Shown here: positions 38,957-48,920 of the stretch, piece after piece
How the letters are laid out: the number at the start of each line of letters is the position of its first letter
Position numbering within the stretch: the first letter of the stretch is position 1
DNA from: Actinomycetota bacterium
Lineage (GTDB): Bacteria > Actinomycetota > Actinomycetes > Actinomycetales > Microbacteriaceae
NCBI GenBank assembly: GCA_009698805.1
Contig: WLPL01000001.1
Coordinates: 1 to 64,000 of the forward strand
Direction of reading: 5' to 3'
DNA: 64,000 nt
Position numbers and translations under genes: made by a program
Notes under the pieces: generated by a model
Databases searched by the model: none
What the model saw: only the letters and a program-made list of their open reading frames with translations
What the model was told of the DNA's origin: nothing

Positions 38957-39795
38957 CGGTTCGGCTCCGTTAGTTCAATTTCTAGGTTGTCGATCAAGCG
39001 GGTGTCGCCGACCTTTGCCGCAACAATGGCCAGAGCCTTGCCGCGAAAGTCATCGTTGACCGGTCTGAAGATTTCTGGGTCAACAACCGCTATGTAGTCA
39101 AGTTTAGTCTCGGGGGTCGAGTCGATGAGGGTGCGCGCGGCTTCGATTGTGAGGCTGAGCGGTTGGCGCAGGGTTTTGAGTGCTTTGTAGAGCGCGGTGG
39201 CCGAGGTTTTTTGTGATTCGGTGAGGTAGCGGTTGCGGCTGCTCATGGCCAGCCCGCTCGGTTCGCGATGGGTTGGCGCGGTTACGATTTCGGTGTCTTT
39301 GTAGAGCGCTCCGGCGAGCTTTTTGATCATGAACAGTTGTTGGGCGTCTTTGGCGCCGAAAACGGCGGCGTCCGGTTGCGCCAGGTCAAACAGGCGGCCG
39401 ACAACCGTGAGCACGCCGTCGAAGTGGCCAGGGCGGCTCGCGCCTTCGAAGGTTGAGCCGACTACGCCAGCACGTTGCTCGCGAACGCCCTCGGGTGGGT
39501 AGATTTCTTCGACGCTCGGTGCGAACAAGACGTCCACATTCTTGGTCTCGAGAAGTTTGGCGTCCTCGTTTAGGGTTCTCGGGTATTTGTCGAAGTCCTC
39601 ATTGGCGCCGAACTGCTTCGGGTTTACGAAGACGCTGACCACGACGACGTCGGTCTTTTGCCGAGCGAGGTCGACCAGGGTCAGGTGGCCTTCGTGCAGG
39701 GCGCCCATGGTTGGCACGAACGCGATAGTTTTGCTGGCGGCCTTGGTTTCTTGAACGAATGCTTCGATTTCGGCGGCGGTGTGAATCAGCCTCAT
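38953..39795 (-). CDS. panC: Pantothenate synthetase
   Basis: [52 protein letters not shown]. Confidence 0.97.
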   Translation of the reverse strand: MRLIHTAAEIEAFVQETKAASKTIAFVPTMGALHEGHLTLVDLARQKTDVVVVSVFVNPKQFGANEDFDKYPRTLNEDAKLLETKNVDVLFAPSVEEIYPPEGVREQRAGVVGSTFEGASRPGHFDGVLTVVGRLFDLAQPDAAVFGAKDAQQLFMIKKLAGALYKDTEIVTAPTHREPSGLAMSSRNRYLTESQKTSATALYKALKTLRQPLSLTIEAARTLIDSTPETKLDYIAVVDPEIFRPVNDDFRGKALAIVAAKVGDTRLIDNLEIELTEPNR

Positions 39796-40496
39796 AGCGC
39801 CTCTGGGTCGAGAGGTTGGTGGCCCTCGGCGAGCGCTTGTTCGACGGCGGTTCTCACCACTGGCGCAAGCAGAGCGCGCGGGTTTTCAACGCCGGCCTCT
39901 TCGAGAAGCCCGATTGCCTGGTTGACCACCATCGCCGAGAAGCTAGAGGCCACCGAATAGGCTTCGGCATATTTGGCGCGGGCTTCTTCTTCGACGATCA
40001 CGGGTTCACCGCCCATTTCGATAACCAATGCCTGGGCAATCGGCAGGGCGATCTTCGGGGCGCTGACCGCGAAGTAGGCGTCTGGCAGCTTGATTAGGTC
40101 GACGCTGGTGCCGGTGAAGCGCATGGCGGGGTGGATTGCCAGTGGGATTGCGCCCTGGGCTGTGGCTGGCGATAGAACCGAGTAGCCGTATTCGGGCGAG
40201 GTGTGGGCGACTATTTGGCCCGCGTGCCAGAGGCCCGCTTCGGCGAAGCCGTTCACCGTTGGCAACAGCTCGGCGTCGGGTATTGCCAGAAGGATCAAGT
40301 CGGCGGTTTGCAGGATCTCGGCTACGTCCATCAGTGGCACCTCTGGAAGCATCGCCTCGGCGCGTTCACGGTTCTCTTGGCTGACCGCGGTGATTCCGAC
40401 AATCGCGTGACCGGCGCCGGCTAGGGCGAGGCCGAGGATCACCCCGACCGGGCCAGCGCCAATGATGCCTACGCTCAGTCGGCCGTTGGCACTCAC
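39792..40496 (-). CDS. Rossmann-fold/DUF2520 oxidoreductase-like protein
   Basis: VGIIGAGPVGVILGLALAGAGHAIVG, LLAIPDAELLP, AIHPAMRFTG. Confidence 0.88.
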   Translation of the reverse strand: MSANGRLSVGIIGAGPVGVILGLALAGAGHAIVGITAVSQENRERAEAMLPEVPLMDVAEILQTADLILLAIPDAELLPTVNGFAEAGLWHAGQIVAHTSPEYGYSVLSPATAQGAIPLAIHPAMRFTGTSVDLIKLPDAYFAVSAPKIALPIAQALVIEMGGEPVIVEEEARAKYAEAYSVASSFSAMVVNQAIGLLEEAGVENPRALLAPVVRTAVEQALAEGHQPLDPEAL

Positions 40497-40969
40497 GCTG
40501 GGGTGCCTTCGATGGTGTCATTCAGGTCGGGTGGAATCCTGAACAGGTACTCGACCACGACAGCGATTACCGTCGTGACCAGGGCAGCAGCGGCTCCCAG
40601 GATTGAAAAACCTATTGCGGGAGTGATGGTCGGTAACGTCAGTTGCACCAGCAGAATGCCGATGTGCCAACCCAAGAACAGCGAGCCCGCAATCGAGGTC
40701 GCCTTAGCGAGCACAACCACCCTGAACGCGTAAAGCGGCGGAACTCGTTTAACGTTTTTGGTCGCCTCTTTGAGCGCCTTGCGGTAGCGGGCCATTGGGA
40801 TCGCCAAAAACCCGAGAGCGATTCCGACCGAGAACAGCGTTATCGGCAGGTTTATTGGTGAAACGGGGACGGCGAAGCCGCGAGTCACGAAGGCGTGGGC
40901 TAGGACAAACGCGAAAACGGCGGCGGCGATCAGGCATGTGGCGAGTGACCAAATCTTGGTTGGCTTCAT
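40493..40969 (-). CDS. DUF3180 domain-containing membrane protein
   Basis: MKPTKIWSLATCLIAA..., YRVVVLAKA-type segment; fol-cluster context; start 40969 preferred over ORF-track. Confidence 0.82.
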   Translation of the reverse strand: MKPTKIWSLATCLIAAAVFAFVLAHAFVTRGFAVPVSPINLPITLFSVGIALGFLAIPMARYRKALKEATKNVKRVPPLYAFRVVVLAKATSIAGSLFLGWHIGILLVQLTLPTITPAIGFSILGAAAALVTTVIAVVVEYLFRIPPDLNDTIEGTPA

Positions 40970-41451
40970 CACGCCTCCCAAACTTCGCCGAGGTATGAGG
41001 CTGCCAGTTCGACTACTCGGCCACGGCCGGGAATCACGGCATCTGGTTGCATCAGCGACCAAGGGGTCAAGACGAATGAACGCTCGTGAGCTCTTGGGTG
41101 GGGAATCGTGAGTGTTGCGGTTCGCTGGTGATGGTCACCGAAGGTGATGATGTCGATGTCCAGAGTTCTAGGGCCCCAGCGCACGTCGCGGGTTCGCCCG
41201 GCAGCCGCCTCGATTCCTCGGGTCGCTTCTAGAAGTTGCTCAGGCGTGAGCTCGGTTTCGATCTCGATGACACCGTTTAGGTAACGAGGGGCGGTTTCGT
41301 CGATTCCAGATTCGGTAACGGCGAAGGATTCGACCAGGGGCGAGGTTGCGGTGACTGCTATGCCCGGGGTTTTGCCTAGCGCTTCGATGGCTTCGGTGAT
41401 CTGCTCGCGCGGGTCACCGAGGTTGCCGCCGAGCGCAAGAATCGCACGCAT
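40969..41451 (-). CDS. folK: 2-amino-4-hydroxy-6-hydroxymethyldihydropteridine diphosphokinase
   Basis: ALGGNLGDPREQI, RDVRWGPRTLDIDII, IPHPRAHERSFVL. Confidence 0.95.
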   Translation of the reverse strand: MRAILALGGNLGDPREQITEAIEALGKTPGIAVTATSPLVESFAVTESGIDETAPRYLNGVIEIETELTPEQLLEATRGIEAAAGRTRDVRWGPRTLDIDIITFGDHHQRTATLTIPHPRAHERSFVLTPWSLMQPDAVIPGRGRVVELAASYLGEVWEA

Positions 41452-41455
41452 TGGT

Positions 41456-41839
41456 CTAGTTTTCTCGCTTGGCTTTGACCGTCACCGAGACGTCTTCGAA
41501 GTCGTAAGGAATCGGCGCGTTCGGCTTGTGGACGGTGACTTTGGCCTTGGTGATCATGCCGCTGAGCGAACCGCCGCCGTAGTTCATGATCAGGTCGAGC
41601 AGGCGCTGGGCCAGGGTTTCGAGAAGGTCGACTGGATTGTTCTTGACGTTTTCGACAATCGCCTTGGCTAGGTCGCCGTAGTGAACGGTGTCGCCGAGGT
41701 TGTCTGTGAGAGTTGCCTTGGGCGAACCGACCCAGACGGTTGCGTCGATGTAAAAGTCTTGGCCGTTTTGGCGCTCGAAATCAAAAACTCCGTGGTGCGC
41801 GAAAACCCTCAACCCCTTGATCGAGATCTTCTGGGCCAT
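41456..41839 (-). CDS. folB: Dihydroneopterin aldolase
   Basis: ISIKGLRVFAHHGVFDFERQNGQDFYIDATV, DTVHYGDLA. Confidence 0.93.
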   Translation of the reverse strand: MAQKISIKGLRVFAHHGVFDFERQNGQDFYIDATVWVGSPKATLTDNLGDTVHYGDLAKAIVENVKNNPVDLLETLAQRLLDLIMNYGGGSLSGMITKAKVTVHKPNAPIPYDFEDVSVTVKAKREN

Positions 41840-41841
41840 GA

Positions 41842-42672
41842 TCACGCCTCTTTCGCTTGGTGTAGCGCCGAGACAATGCTAATCGCGTCTTCGGTGGCAA
41901 CCACGTTGTGAACCCGAACGCCCCAGAGTTTGCGCTGCATGAGCAGAGCCGTGAGCACCGCGGTGGCGAGGTCGCGCCTGCCGTTGTCGGCTTCGGACGG
42001 CGCTTCTGGAGCTATCGCGCCGGCGATGAAACGCTTTCGGCTCGCGCCGACCAAGATTGGCAGACCGAGGCTTTCGAGTTCGTCTAGGCGGGCGACAAGC
42101 TCCCAGTTCTGCTTCAGGTCTTTGGCAAAGCCGAGACCCGGGTCAATCACGATCTTGTCGCGATGAATGCCAGCCGAAATCGCTTTGTCGACCTGAAGTT
42201 GCAACTCGGCCGAGACGTCTTTGGCGATGTCCTCGTATTCGTGCTGGCTGGCGGCCCCTCTGTCGTGCCCACGCCAGTGAGAAATCACGATGGTCGCTCC
42301 GCTTTCGGCGGCAACCCTGAAAATTTCGCTGTCGGCCAGCCCGCCCGAGACATCGTTGATGATGTCGGCGCCGGCCTCGACCGCCGCCCTTGCGGTTAGC
42401 GCGTTCATGGTGTCGATGCTGACCAGAACGCCGAGTTCGGCCTTTATGGCTCGAATGATCGGGACTACCCTGGCGATTTCTTCTTGAATCGGAACTCGCT
42501 CGGCGCCGGGCCTGGTCGACTCACCACCGACGTCGATGATGTCTGCCCCGCCAATGGCAAGGACGCGAGCGTGATCGAGTGCTGTTTCTAGGGTGTCGTG
42601 TTGGCCACCGTCGCTAAAAGAGTCTGGGGTGACATTGAGCACACCCATGATTAGTGGCCGGTGGAAGCTCAT
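41842..42672 (-). CDS. folP: Dihydropteroate synthase
   Basis: MGVLNVTPDSFSDGGQ, DIIDVGGESTRPGAE, DPGLGFAKDLKQNWELV. Confidence 0.96.
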   Translation of the reverse strand: MSFHRPLIMGVLNVTPDSFSDGGQHDTLETALDHARVLAIGGADIIDVGGESTRPGAERVPIQEEIARVVPIIRAIKAELGVLVSIDTMNALTARAAVEAGADIINDVSGGLADSEIFRVAAESGATIVISHWRGHDRGAASQHEYEDIAKDVSAELQLQVDKAISAGIHRDKIVIDPGLGFAKDLKQNWELVARLDELESLGLPILVGASRKRFIAGAIAPEAPSEADNGRRDLATAVLTALLMQRKLWGVRVHNVVATEDAISIVSALHQAKEA

Positions 42673-43223
42673 TTCGAGATCAGACCCATTACTTCGGCTC
42701 TGGCCACAGGGGTCGAGTAGACGCCTCGGGCGGCCATAGTCACGGTGTTTGCTTCGGGTTGTCTGGCTCCGCGCGAGACCACGCAGTGGTGTCTGGCTTC
42801 GATTACCACTACGACGCCTTTGGCGTCGAGACCGGTTTCGATTGCGTCGGCAATCTGAGCGGTCAGGTTTTCTTGAAGTTGCGGCCTAGCGCCAATGATC
42901 TCGACCACCTTCGGAAGGCGGCCGAGGCCAACTACTCGCTCCCCTGGCAGGTAGGCGATGTGAGCGACTCCGGTGAAAGGGAGCAGGTGGTGCTCGCAGA
43001 TCGAAACGAAGTCGATGTCTTTGAGAATCACGACTTCGTTGTGTTCGGCAGGCATGGTTTCTTGAAGAACCGTTAGCGGGTCTTGACCAATGCCTTTGAA
43101 GAACTCGGAGTAGGCCTCGGCAACTTTTTGCGGGGTTGCCTTTAACTCGGCGCGGTTAGGGTCTTCGCCGATGGCGTTGATTATTTCAACGACAGCGGCT
43201 TCGACCCTCGCGCGATCAAACAA
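42669..43223 (-). CDS. folE: GTP cyclohydrolase I
   Basis: FVSICEHHLLPFTGVAHIAYLPGERVVGLGRLPKVVE, EARHHCVVSRGARQ. Confidence 0.96.
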   Translation of the reverse strand: MFDRARVEAAVVEIINAIGEDPNRAELKATPQKVAEAYSEFFKGIGQDPLTVLQETMPAEHNEVVILKDIDFVSICEHHLLPFTGVAHIAYLPGERVVGLGRLPKVVEIIGARPQLQENLTAQIADAIETGLDAKGVVVVIEARHHCVVSRGARQPEANTVTMAARGVYSTPVARAEVMGLISK

Positions 43224-43224
43224 A

Positions 43225-45135
43225 CTACTTGGTCTTTTTCTTAGGAACCGCGATCGGGCCAGCCTTGACGGGGCGGGTCTTCTTGCTGAGCCACTGGGTG
43301 CGCTTCGGCAACTTCTTCACCGTCTTGAAGATCTTCGCGATCTCCTCGTGGTTCAGGGTCTCCTTTTCGAGGAGCTCCTTGGCCAGGGTGTCGAGCACCT
43401 TGCGGTTTAGGTTCAGAGCCTTGTATGCCTCGTCCTGAGCGCTGTCGAGAATCGCACGAATCTCGGCGTCGATCACCTGAGCGGTCGATTCGCTGTATTC
43501 GGAGCGGTGGCCCATGTCGCGGCCGATGAATACCTCTGCACCGTTAGCAAATGAAACCGAACCGAGGTTCGACGAGAAGCCGTATTGAGTGACCATCTGG
43601 CGGGCGATGGTCGTCGCCTTCTCGAAGTCGTTCGAGGCACCGGTGGTTGGGTCGTGGAACACGATCTCTTCGGCAACGCGGCCACCCATCGCCCAGGCGA
43701 TTTGGTCGAGTAGCTGGTTGCGGCTTATCGAGTAGCGGTCTTCGAGTGGCATGACCATCGTGTAACCGAGTGCGCGACCGCGAGGAAGAATCGTGATCTT
43801 GGTGACCGGGTCGCTGTAGTTGAGCGATGCGGCAACAAGTGCGTGACCTGCTTCGTGGTAAGCGGTGTTCAGGCGTTCTTGGTCTTGCATGAGACGCGAC
43901 TTCTTCTGCGGCCCGCCGATGACTCGGTCGATCGCTTCGTCGATTGTCGAGGCAAGGATCTCTTTTTGGTCTTGGCGAGCGGTCAGCAGGGCTGCCTCGT
44001 TCAAGACGTTGGCTAGGTCGGCACCGGTGAAGCCAGGTGTGCGGCGCGCGACAACCGTGAGGTCGACGTCTTTGCCCATCGGCTTGCCCTTGGCGTGCAC
44101 GGTGAGAATCTGCTCGCGACCCTTGAGGTCTGGAGCGCTGACGCCGATCTGGCGGTCGAAGCGGCCAGGGCGAAGCAAGGCTGGGTCGAGCACGTCTGGG
44201 CGGTTGGTGGCCGCAATCAGAATCACGTTGGTGCGGGTGTCGAAGCCGTCCATCTCAACCAAGAGCTGGTTCAAGGTCTGCTCACGTTCGTCGTTGCCGC
44301 CACCGATACCGGTGCCGCGCTGGCGACCGACTGCGTCGATCTCGTCAACGAAGATGATCGCGGGAGCGCTCGCCTTGGCCTGGTTGAACAGGTCGCGAAC
44401 ACGCGAGGCGCCAACACCGACAAACATTTCAACGAAGTCTGAACCCGAGATGCTGAAGAACGGAACGCCGGCTTCACCGGCTACGGCCTTAGCGACCAGG
44501 GTTTTACCGGTTCCCGGAGGGCCGTAGAGCAAAACACCGCGAGGGATCTTGGCGCCAACGGCGAGAAACTTTTCTGGGCTCTTCAAGAAGTCTTTGATCT
44601 CTTCGAGCTCTTCGATTGCTTCGTCTACGCCAGCGACGTCGGCGAAGGTCACGGTGCTGGTCTCTTTGTTGACCAGCTTGGCTCGTGACTTACCAAAGTT
44701 CATCACTCCACCGCCGCCCGAGCTGGCGCGGCTGGTCAAGAACCAGAAGATGAAACCGATGAAAATGAATGGCGCGATGCTGCCTAGTAGCGAGATGTAC
44801 CAGGGTGAACTCGGGTTTGCGTCGTCGAAGCCTTTGGTGAGCTTGGCCTGTGCGATTGCGTCGGTGACAGCCACGCCGCGTGAGAACGAGAAGAAGAACT
44901 GCACGTCTTTGGTCTTGTATTTATCGTCGGCCGAAACCAGTTTTAGGTCGACTCGTTGGTCGCCGTCGTAAACCACTGCCGAGGCAACCTTGCCCGACTC
45001 GAGCAGGCTCAGACCGTAGGAGGTGTCTACCTTTTGGTAGCTGGGTGCGCCGGTTAGCGAAAAGCCAATGAACATTGCGACCAGGGCCGCCAAGATCCAG
45101 ACAGCTGGACCGCGAAGTATGCGTTTTAGATTCAT
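43225..45135 (-). CDS. ftsH: ATP-dependent zinc metalloprotease FtsH
   Basis: [26 protein letters not shown] region, HEAGHALVA zinc motif. Confidence 0.97.
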   Translation of the reverse strand: MNLKRILRGPAVWILAALVAMFIGFSLTGAPSYQKVDTSYGLSLLESGKVASAVVYDGDQRVDLKLVSADDKYKTKDVQFFFSFSRGVAVTDAIAQAKLTKGFDDANPSSPWYISLLGSIAPFIFIGFIFWFLTSRASSGGGGVMNFGKSRAKLVNKETSTVTFADVAGVDEAIEELEEIKDFLKSPEKFLAVGAKIPRGVLLYGPPGTGKTLVAKAVAGEAGVPFFSISGSDFVEMFVGVGASRVRDLFNQAKASAPAIIFVDEIDAVGRQRGTGIGGGNDEREQTLNQLLVEMDGFDTRTNVILIAATNRPDVLDPALLRPGRFDRQIGVSAPDLKGREQILTVHAKGKPMGKDVDLTVVARRTPGFTGADLANVLNEAALLTARQDQKEILASTIDEAIDRVIGGPQKKSRLMQDQERLNTAYHEAGHALVAASLNYSDPVTKITILPRGRALGYTMVMPLEDRYSISRNQLLDQIAWAMGGRVAEEIVFHDPTTGASNDFEKATTIARQMVTQYGFSSNLGSVSFANGAEVFIGRDMGHRSEYSESTAQVIDAEIRAILDSAQDEAYKALNLNRKVLDTLAKELLEKETLNHEEIAKIFKTVKKLPKRTQWLSKKTRPVKAGPIAVPKKKTK

Positions 45136-45185
45136 ATTGTTTTAAGACTACCCGCCCGTAGTGACACTAAAAAGGTTTGTTCGCC

Positions 45186-45737
45186 CTAGGAGTAGACGGC
45201 CGGCGAGAGGATCGCGACCCCGCGAAGGGTGCGATAACGCTCGGCGTAGTCCAGCCCGTAACCAACCACGAATTCGTTCGGGATATCGAAGCCGACCTGC
45301 GCCACCTCAACATAGACCTTTGCCGCGTCGGGCTTGCGAAGCAAGGCGACGATTTCTACCGAGGCAGCCCCGCGAGCCTTGAGGTTTGCGATTAGCCAAG
45401 ACAGCGTGAGACCCGAATCGATGATGTCTTCGACGATCAGAATGTGACGACCGAGGATGTCGGCGTCCAAGTCTTTAAGGATTCGAACCACGCCAGACGA
45501 CTGGGTGCCCGAGCCGTATGACGAAACAGCCATCCAGTCCATTTGCACAGGAATCTGGATTGCGCGCGAAAGGTCGGCCATGAACATCACGGCACCCTTG
45601 AGCACGCCAACCAAGAGCAGGTCTTTGCCTGCATATTTGGTGTCGATTTCGGCGGCCAATTCGGCGACGCGCTGATCAATTTGTTCGGCGGTGACTAGCA
45701 CCTCGGTGATTTCACCGGCAACCTTGTCGAGGTCCAC
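45186..45737 (-). CDS. hpt: Hypoxanthine phosphoribosyltransferase
   Basis: [43 protein letters not shown]. Confidence 0.95.
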   Translation of the reverse strand: MDLDKVAGEITEVLVTAEQIDQRVAELAAEIDTKYAGKDLLLVGVLKGAVMFMADLSRAIQIPVQMDWMAVSSYGSGTQSSGVVRILKDLDADILGRHILIVEDIIDSGLTLSWLIANLKARGAASVEIVALLRKPDAAKVYVEVAQVGFDIPNEFVVGYGLDYAERYRTLRGVAILSPAVYS

Positions 45738-46724
45738 TTAGCAGGCTCCTGGCTTGAGAGTTTTGGTGGTTTTTAGTTCGAGCGCTTCGCCCTTGCGTAC
45801 TACTCTAACCCCTGGCAGAGTCAGCTCCTTCTGCCCGTGCCAATCATCGATTAGCTCGTTGACGGCGAGGACGTGGACGCGCTGAGGTCGCGAACCGAAC
45901 ACCTCGAGAGCGTGCTTAATTACCCTAAAGCGCAGTGCGTTTGGGAGAGCCGCGAGTGAGGCCACCGGAAGAGTCATCGAGGTAGAACCAAGCGTCGCCA
46001 TCGAGTGGTATTCGGCGAGCGCCAGCTCTTCAAGGTAGTCGGCGTCTTCGCGCAGCTGCTCGGCAGTCCGGTTCAGAGCCTCGGCTACCCCCGGCCCGAG
46101 TTCTGCTTCTAAAACGGGCAAGACGTTTTCACGAACTCGAACCCTGGTGAACTTTTCGCTCTTGTTGTGCGGGTCGTGCCACGGGTCGAGGTCGACGCTA
46201 GCTTCGAGGGTGATAGCCCGGGTTAGCCCGAGCAAGGGTCGAAGATACCGACCGTTCGACTTCGCCATGCCGCTTAGGCTGCGCGCGCCCGAGCCCTGAG
46301 TGAGCCCGAGTAGCACCGTTTCGGCCTGATCGTTGAGGGTGTGGCCGAGTAGAACGTATTTGGCACCGAGTTCATTGGCAACGTCGTCAAGCGCCTGATA
46401 CCTGGCCTCGCGGGCAGCCGCCTCGCTCGTGCCCTGCACGGTCACCTGCCGCACGATCACGGTTTCGAAACCGAGTGCGGCAAGCTTTTCGGCGGTGTTT
46501 CGGGCCACCTCAGTCGAGACTGCTTGAAGCTGGTGATCGACAATCACGGCACCGATTTTGAGCTCTAAGCGTGGACCTTCAAAGGCCAAACCGGCGGCGA
46601 GCGCCAGTGAGTCTGGCCCGCCAGAGACGGCAACCAGCACCAAGTCGTCTTTCGAGGCCTCGGCGAGCGCATCGCGCACGGCGGAGCGAACCTGCGCAAC
46701 TGCCGGCGTGAGTCTAGGTCGCAT
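45738..46724 (-). CDS. tilS: tRNA(Ile)-lysidine synthase
   Basis: LVAVSGGPDSLALAAGL PP-loop, GHTLNDQAETVLLGLTQGSG. Confidence 0.94.
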   Translation of the reverse strand: MRPRLTPAVAQVRSAVRDALAEASKDDLVLVAVSGGPDSLALAAGLAFEGPRLELKIGAVIVDHQLQAVSTEVARNTAEKLAALGFETVIVRQVTVQGTSEAAAREARYQALDDVANELGAKYVLLGHTLNDQAETVLLGLTQGSGARSLSGMAKSNGRYLRPLLGLTRAITLEASVDLDPWHDPHNKSEKFTRVRVRENVLPVLEAELGPGVAEALNRTAEQLREDADYLEELALAEYHSMATLGSTSMTLPVASLAALPNALRFRVIKHALEVFGSRPQRVHVLAVNELIDDWHGQKELTLPGVRVVRKGEALELKTTKTLKPGAC

Positions 46725-46773
46725 CGAAATCCTTGGGTAATCTTGTTACAAGTAAGCCTATTGAGGAGAAACA

Positions 46774-47262
46774 GTGTCGCACGACGTCGTTATCGAGATT
46801 CCCCGCGGAAGCCGCAACAAATTTGAAGTCGACCACGCAACCGGTCGTGTTCACCTTGACCGCGTGCTGTTCACCCCATTCGTCTACCCGGTCGACTACG
46901 GCTACTTCGACAACACCCTCGGTGGCGATGGCGACCCGCTAGACGCGCTAGTTCTGCTCGAATACCCGGTCTTCCCGGGTGTAGTCGTGAACGTTCGCAC
47001 TGTCGGCGTCCTAGAAATGGAAGACGACGGCGGCATCGATGAGAAGCTCATCTGCGTTCTGACCAAAGACCCTCGCTGGGAGCACATCCAGGACATCGAG
47101 GACGTACCAGCCCAGATCAAGAACGAGATCCGTCACTTCTTCGAGCACTACAAAGACCTAGAGCCTGGCAAGTGGGTCAAGGTTGGTGACTGGAAGGGCC
47201 GCGAGGTTGCCGAACGTCTAATCGTCGAATCTATTGAGCGACTAAAAACTCAAAGTCACTAA
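46774..47262 (+). CDS. ppa: Inorganic pyrophosphatase
   Basis: [44 protein letters not shown] start. Confidence 0.97.
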   Translation: MSHDVVIEIPRGSRNKFEVDHATGRVHLDRVLFTPFVYPVDYGYFDNTLGGDGDPLDALVLLEYPVFPGVVVNVRTVGVLEMEDDGGIDEKLICVLTKDPRWEHIQDIEDVPAQIKNEIRHFFEHYKDLEPGKWVKVGDWKGREVAERLIVESIERLKTQSH

Positions 47263-47282
47263 AGTCTCAGCGAGCTGTAGCT

Positions 47283-48488
47283 CTATGCGGTTGGCCTTCC
47301 GGCGTATCTAAAAAGATGCCATCCGTGGCGAACCGAAACAATGCGCACGACTGCACCCGGGTGCGGGGCTTCGAGCATCAGATCATTGCCCAGGTAGATC
47401 ACAACGTGAGCCTTGTCGCCATCAAACGCGCTCTCGCTCGAGTACCACATCAGGTCTCCGCGCTGGATATCCTTTAGCGGGATCAGTTTCTGCTGGCGAG
47501 CCATTTCGCGGAACTGGTTGGTCGCCGAGTGTGTGCCGATATAGATTCCTGCTGCTGCATACGCGCCCTTGGTGATACCCGAGCAGTCCCAAACGTTCGG
47601 ACCCATTCCGCCCAGAACGTAGATTTCGCCAAGTTGCTTCTTCGCAAAGGCAATCGCAGTTTCAACCTTCGCGGTGTCTGGGTCACCAACCGAGTAAAGC
47701 TCTGGGGCCGTCATGTCGGCCGAACCCTGGTTATCGGCAGCATCACGAGCAAGTCCATCGGCTCGAAGTCTGGCGAGCTCAACCGAGGTCTTTTGCAACG
47801 AGGCGAGTTGAACCGCAAAGGTTCTCATTAGGGCTTTGTTCTGGTTTACTTTGGCGGTCAGCACGTCGGCGGCACGCTGGGCTGTGTCGTAAGCGCGCCT
47901 TGCCCTGGCAGCCTTGGCGGCGAGGTCTGCCTTAGCCACCTTGAGTTGCGAGTTGAGAGCCTCGGCGAATTTCTGAGTTTGAACCGATCGCTGGTAGATG
48001 GTTTCGCTGCTCTGAGCCACGCGCTCTTGAGCCCCGAGCTGGTAGAGCAGGTCATCGGCCTTGCCGGAGTTCAAAAACAGATTCAACGAGGTGCCCGAGG
48101 CGCCTGCTCGATACATTTGGGCGGCGATTCTGCCGAGCTGCTTTTTGGCCGAATCGGCTTGAGCGTTCGCCGAATCGGCTTGACCCTGAAGAATCCTTAC
48201 CTTGGCCGCGACCTGATCTACCTGAACCTGAGCTTGGTTGTAGACCTCACCCTTTTGCTGGGCGACCATCGATAGAGCAGCCTCGTCTACCGCGAGCGCT
48301 GCGATAATTTTGTCGAATCTTGCGATTAGCTTTTTCTTTTTTGTCACGTTGTGCTTGGCCGCATCGACCTCGCCCTGAGTCGGGTAGTTATTGGGGGCCG
48401 CCCAAGATTGCACGCTTACCAGACCGGTTGTGAGCAGCGCAAAGACCGCGAAAATCGCGGAAACGCGCAGTCGCAGTCTCGGGCTCAT
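47283..48488 (-). CDS. NlpC/P60 family peptidoglycan hydrolase
   Basis: Signal peptide, long coiled-coil, C-terminal VWDCSGITKGAY...GDLMWYSS...HVVIYLG; start 48488 preferred. Confidence 0.92.
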   Translation of the reverse strand: MSPRLRLRVSAIFAVFALLTTGLVSVQSWAAPNNYPTQGEVDAAKHNVTKKKKLIARFDKIIAALAVDEAALSMVAQQKGEVYNQAQVQVDQVAAKVRILQGQADSANAQADSAKKQLGRIAAQMYRAGASGTSLNLFLNSGKADDLLYQLGAQERVAQSSETIYQRSVQTQKFAEALNSQLKVAKADLAAKAARARRAYDTAQRAADVLTAKVNQNKALMRTFAVQLASLQKTSVELARLRADGLARDAADNQGSADMTAPELYSVGDPDTAKVETAIAFAKKQLGEIYVLGGMGPNVWDCSGITKGAYAAAGIYIGTHSATNQFREMARQQKLIPLKDIQRGDLMWYSSESAFDGDKAHVVIYLGNDLMLEAPHPGAVVRIVSVRHGWHLFRYAGRPTA

Positions 48489-48570
48489 GCTTCTAGTTAA
48501 CCCTGAGGTTGCTAAAACACCCAGTAAGCAAGTAATCTTGGCTCTTGGTGCTATGAAGTAACTCTTTGTA

Positions 48571-48646
48571 GGCCCCATCGTTTAGTGGCCTAGGACACCG
48601 CCCTTTCACGGCGGCAGCACGGGTTCGAATCCCGTTGGGGTCACCA
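48571..48646 (+). tRNA. tRNA-Glu (TTC)
   Basis: ggccccatcgtttagtggcctagg...ccctTTCacgg...ggttcgaatccc...CCA encoded. Confidence 0.95.
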
Positions 48647-48669
48647 AGGTGATGGTTTTATAGCAACAA

Positions 48670-48743
48670 GGTCCTGTAGCGCAGTTGGTTAGCGCGCCGC
48701 CCTGTCACGGCGGAGGTCGCGGGTTCAAGTCCCGTCAGGATCG
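48670..48743 (+). tRNA. tRNA-Asp (GTC)
   Basis: ggtcctgtagcgcagttggttagcgcgccgccctGTCacggcgg...ggttcaagtccc... Confidence 0.95.
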
Positions 48744-48765
48744 CAAGGCAACGAAAGTTGTCGAT

Positions 48766-48838
48766 GGCTCTGTAGCTCAGTTGGTAGAGCGAACGACTGA
48801 AAATCGTTAGGTCCGCGGATCGATGCCGCGCGGAGCCA
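48766..48838 (+). tRNA. tRNA-Phe (GAA)
   Basis: ggctctgtagctcagttggtagagcgaacgactGAAaatcgt...ggatcgatgcc... Confidence 0.94.
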
Positions 48839-48840
48839 CG

Positions 48841-48872
48841 AAAAGTCCCGAATATCGCGTTCGGGACTTTTT
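48841..48872 (+). terminator. Rho-independent terminator after tRNA Glu-Asp-Phe cluster
   Basis: aaaagtcccgaa-tatcgcg-ttcgggacttttt stem-loop with U-tract. Confidence 0.85.
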
Positions 48873-48920
48873 GCTTTCTTGTAAGAAACTATTTAGAGCA
48901 ACCGATATCGAAAGAGAAAA

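Noticed and set aside
43865-44527. 220-aa plus-strand ORF
   Set aside because: Antisense shadow of ftsH; low-complexity Arg/Ser-rich translation without recognisable domains
48489-48570. c-di-AMP (ydaO) riboswitch upstream of the NlpC/P60 gene
   Set aside because: Only about 80 nt separate the gene from tRNA-Glu and no riboswitch core could be recognised by eye
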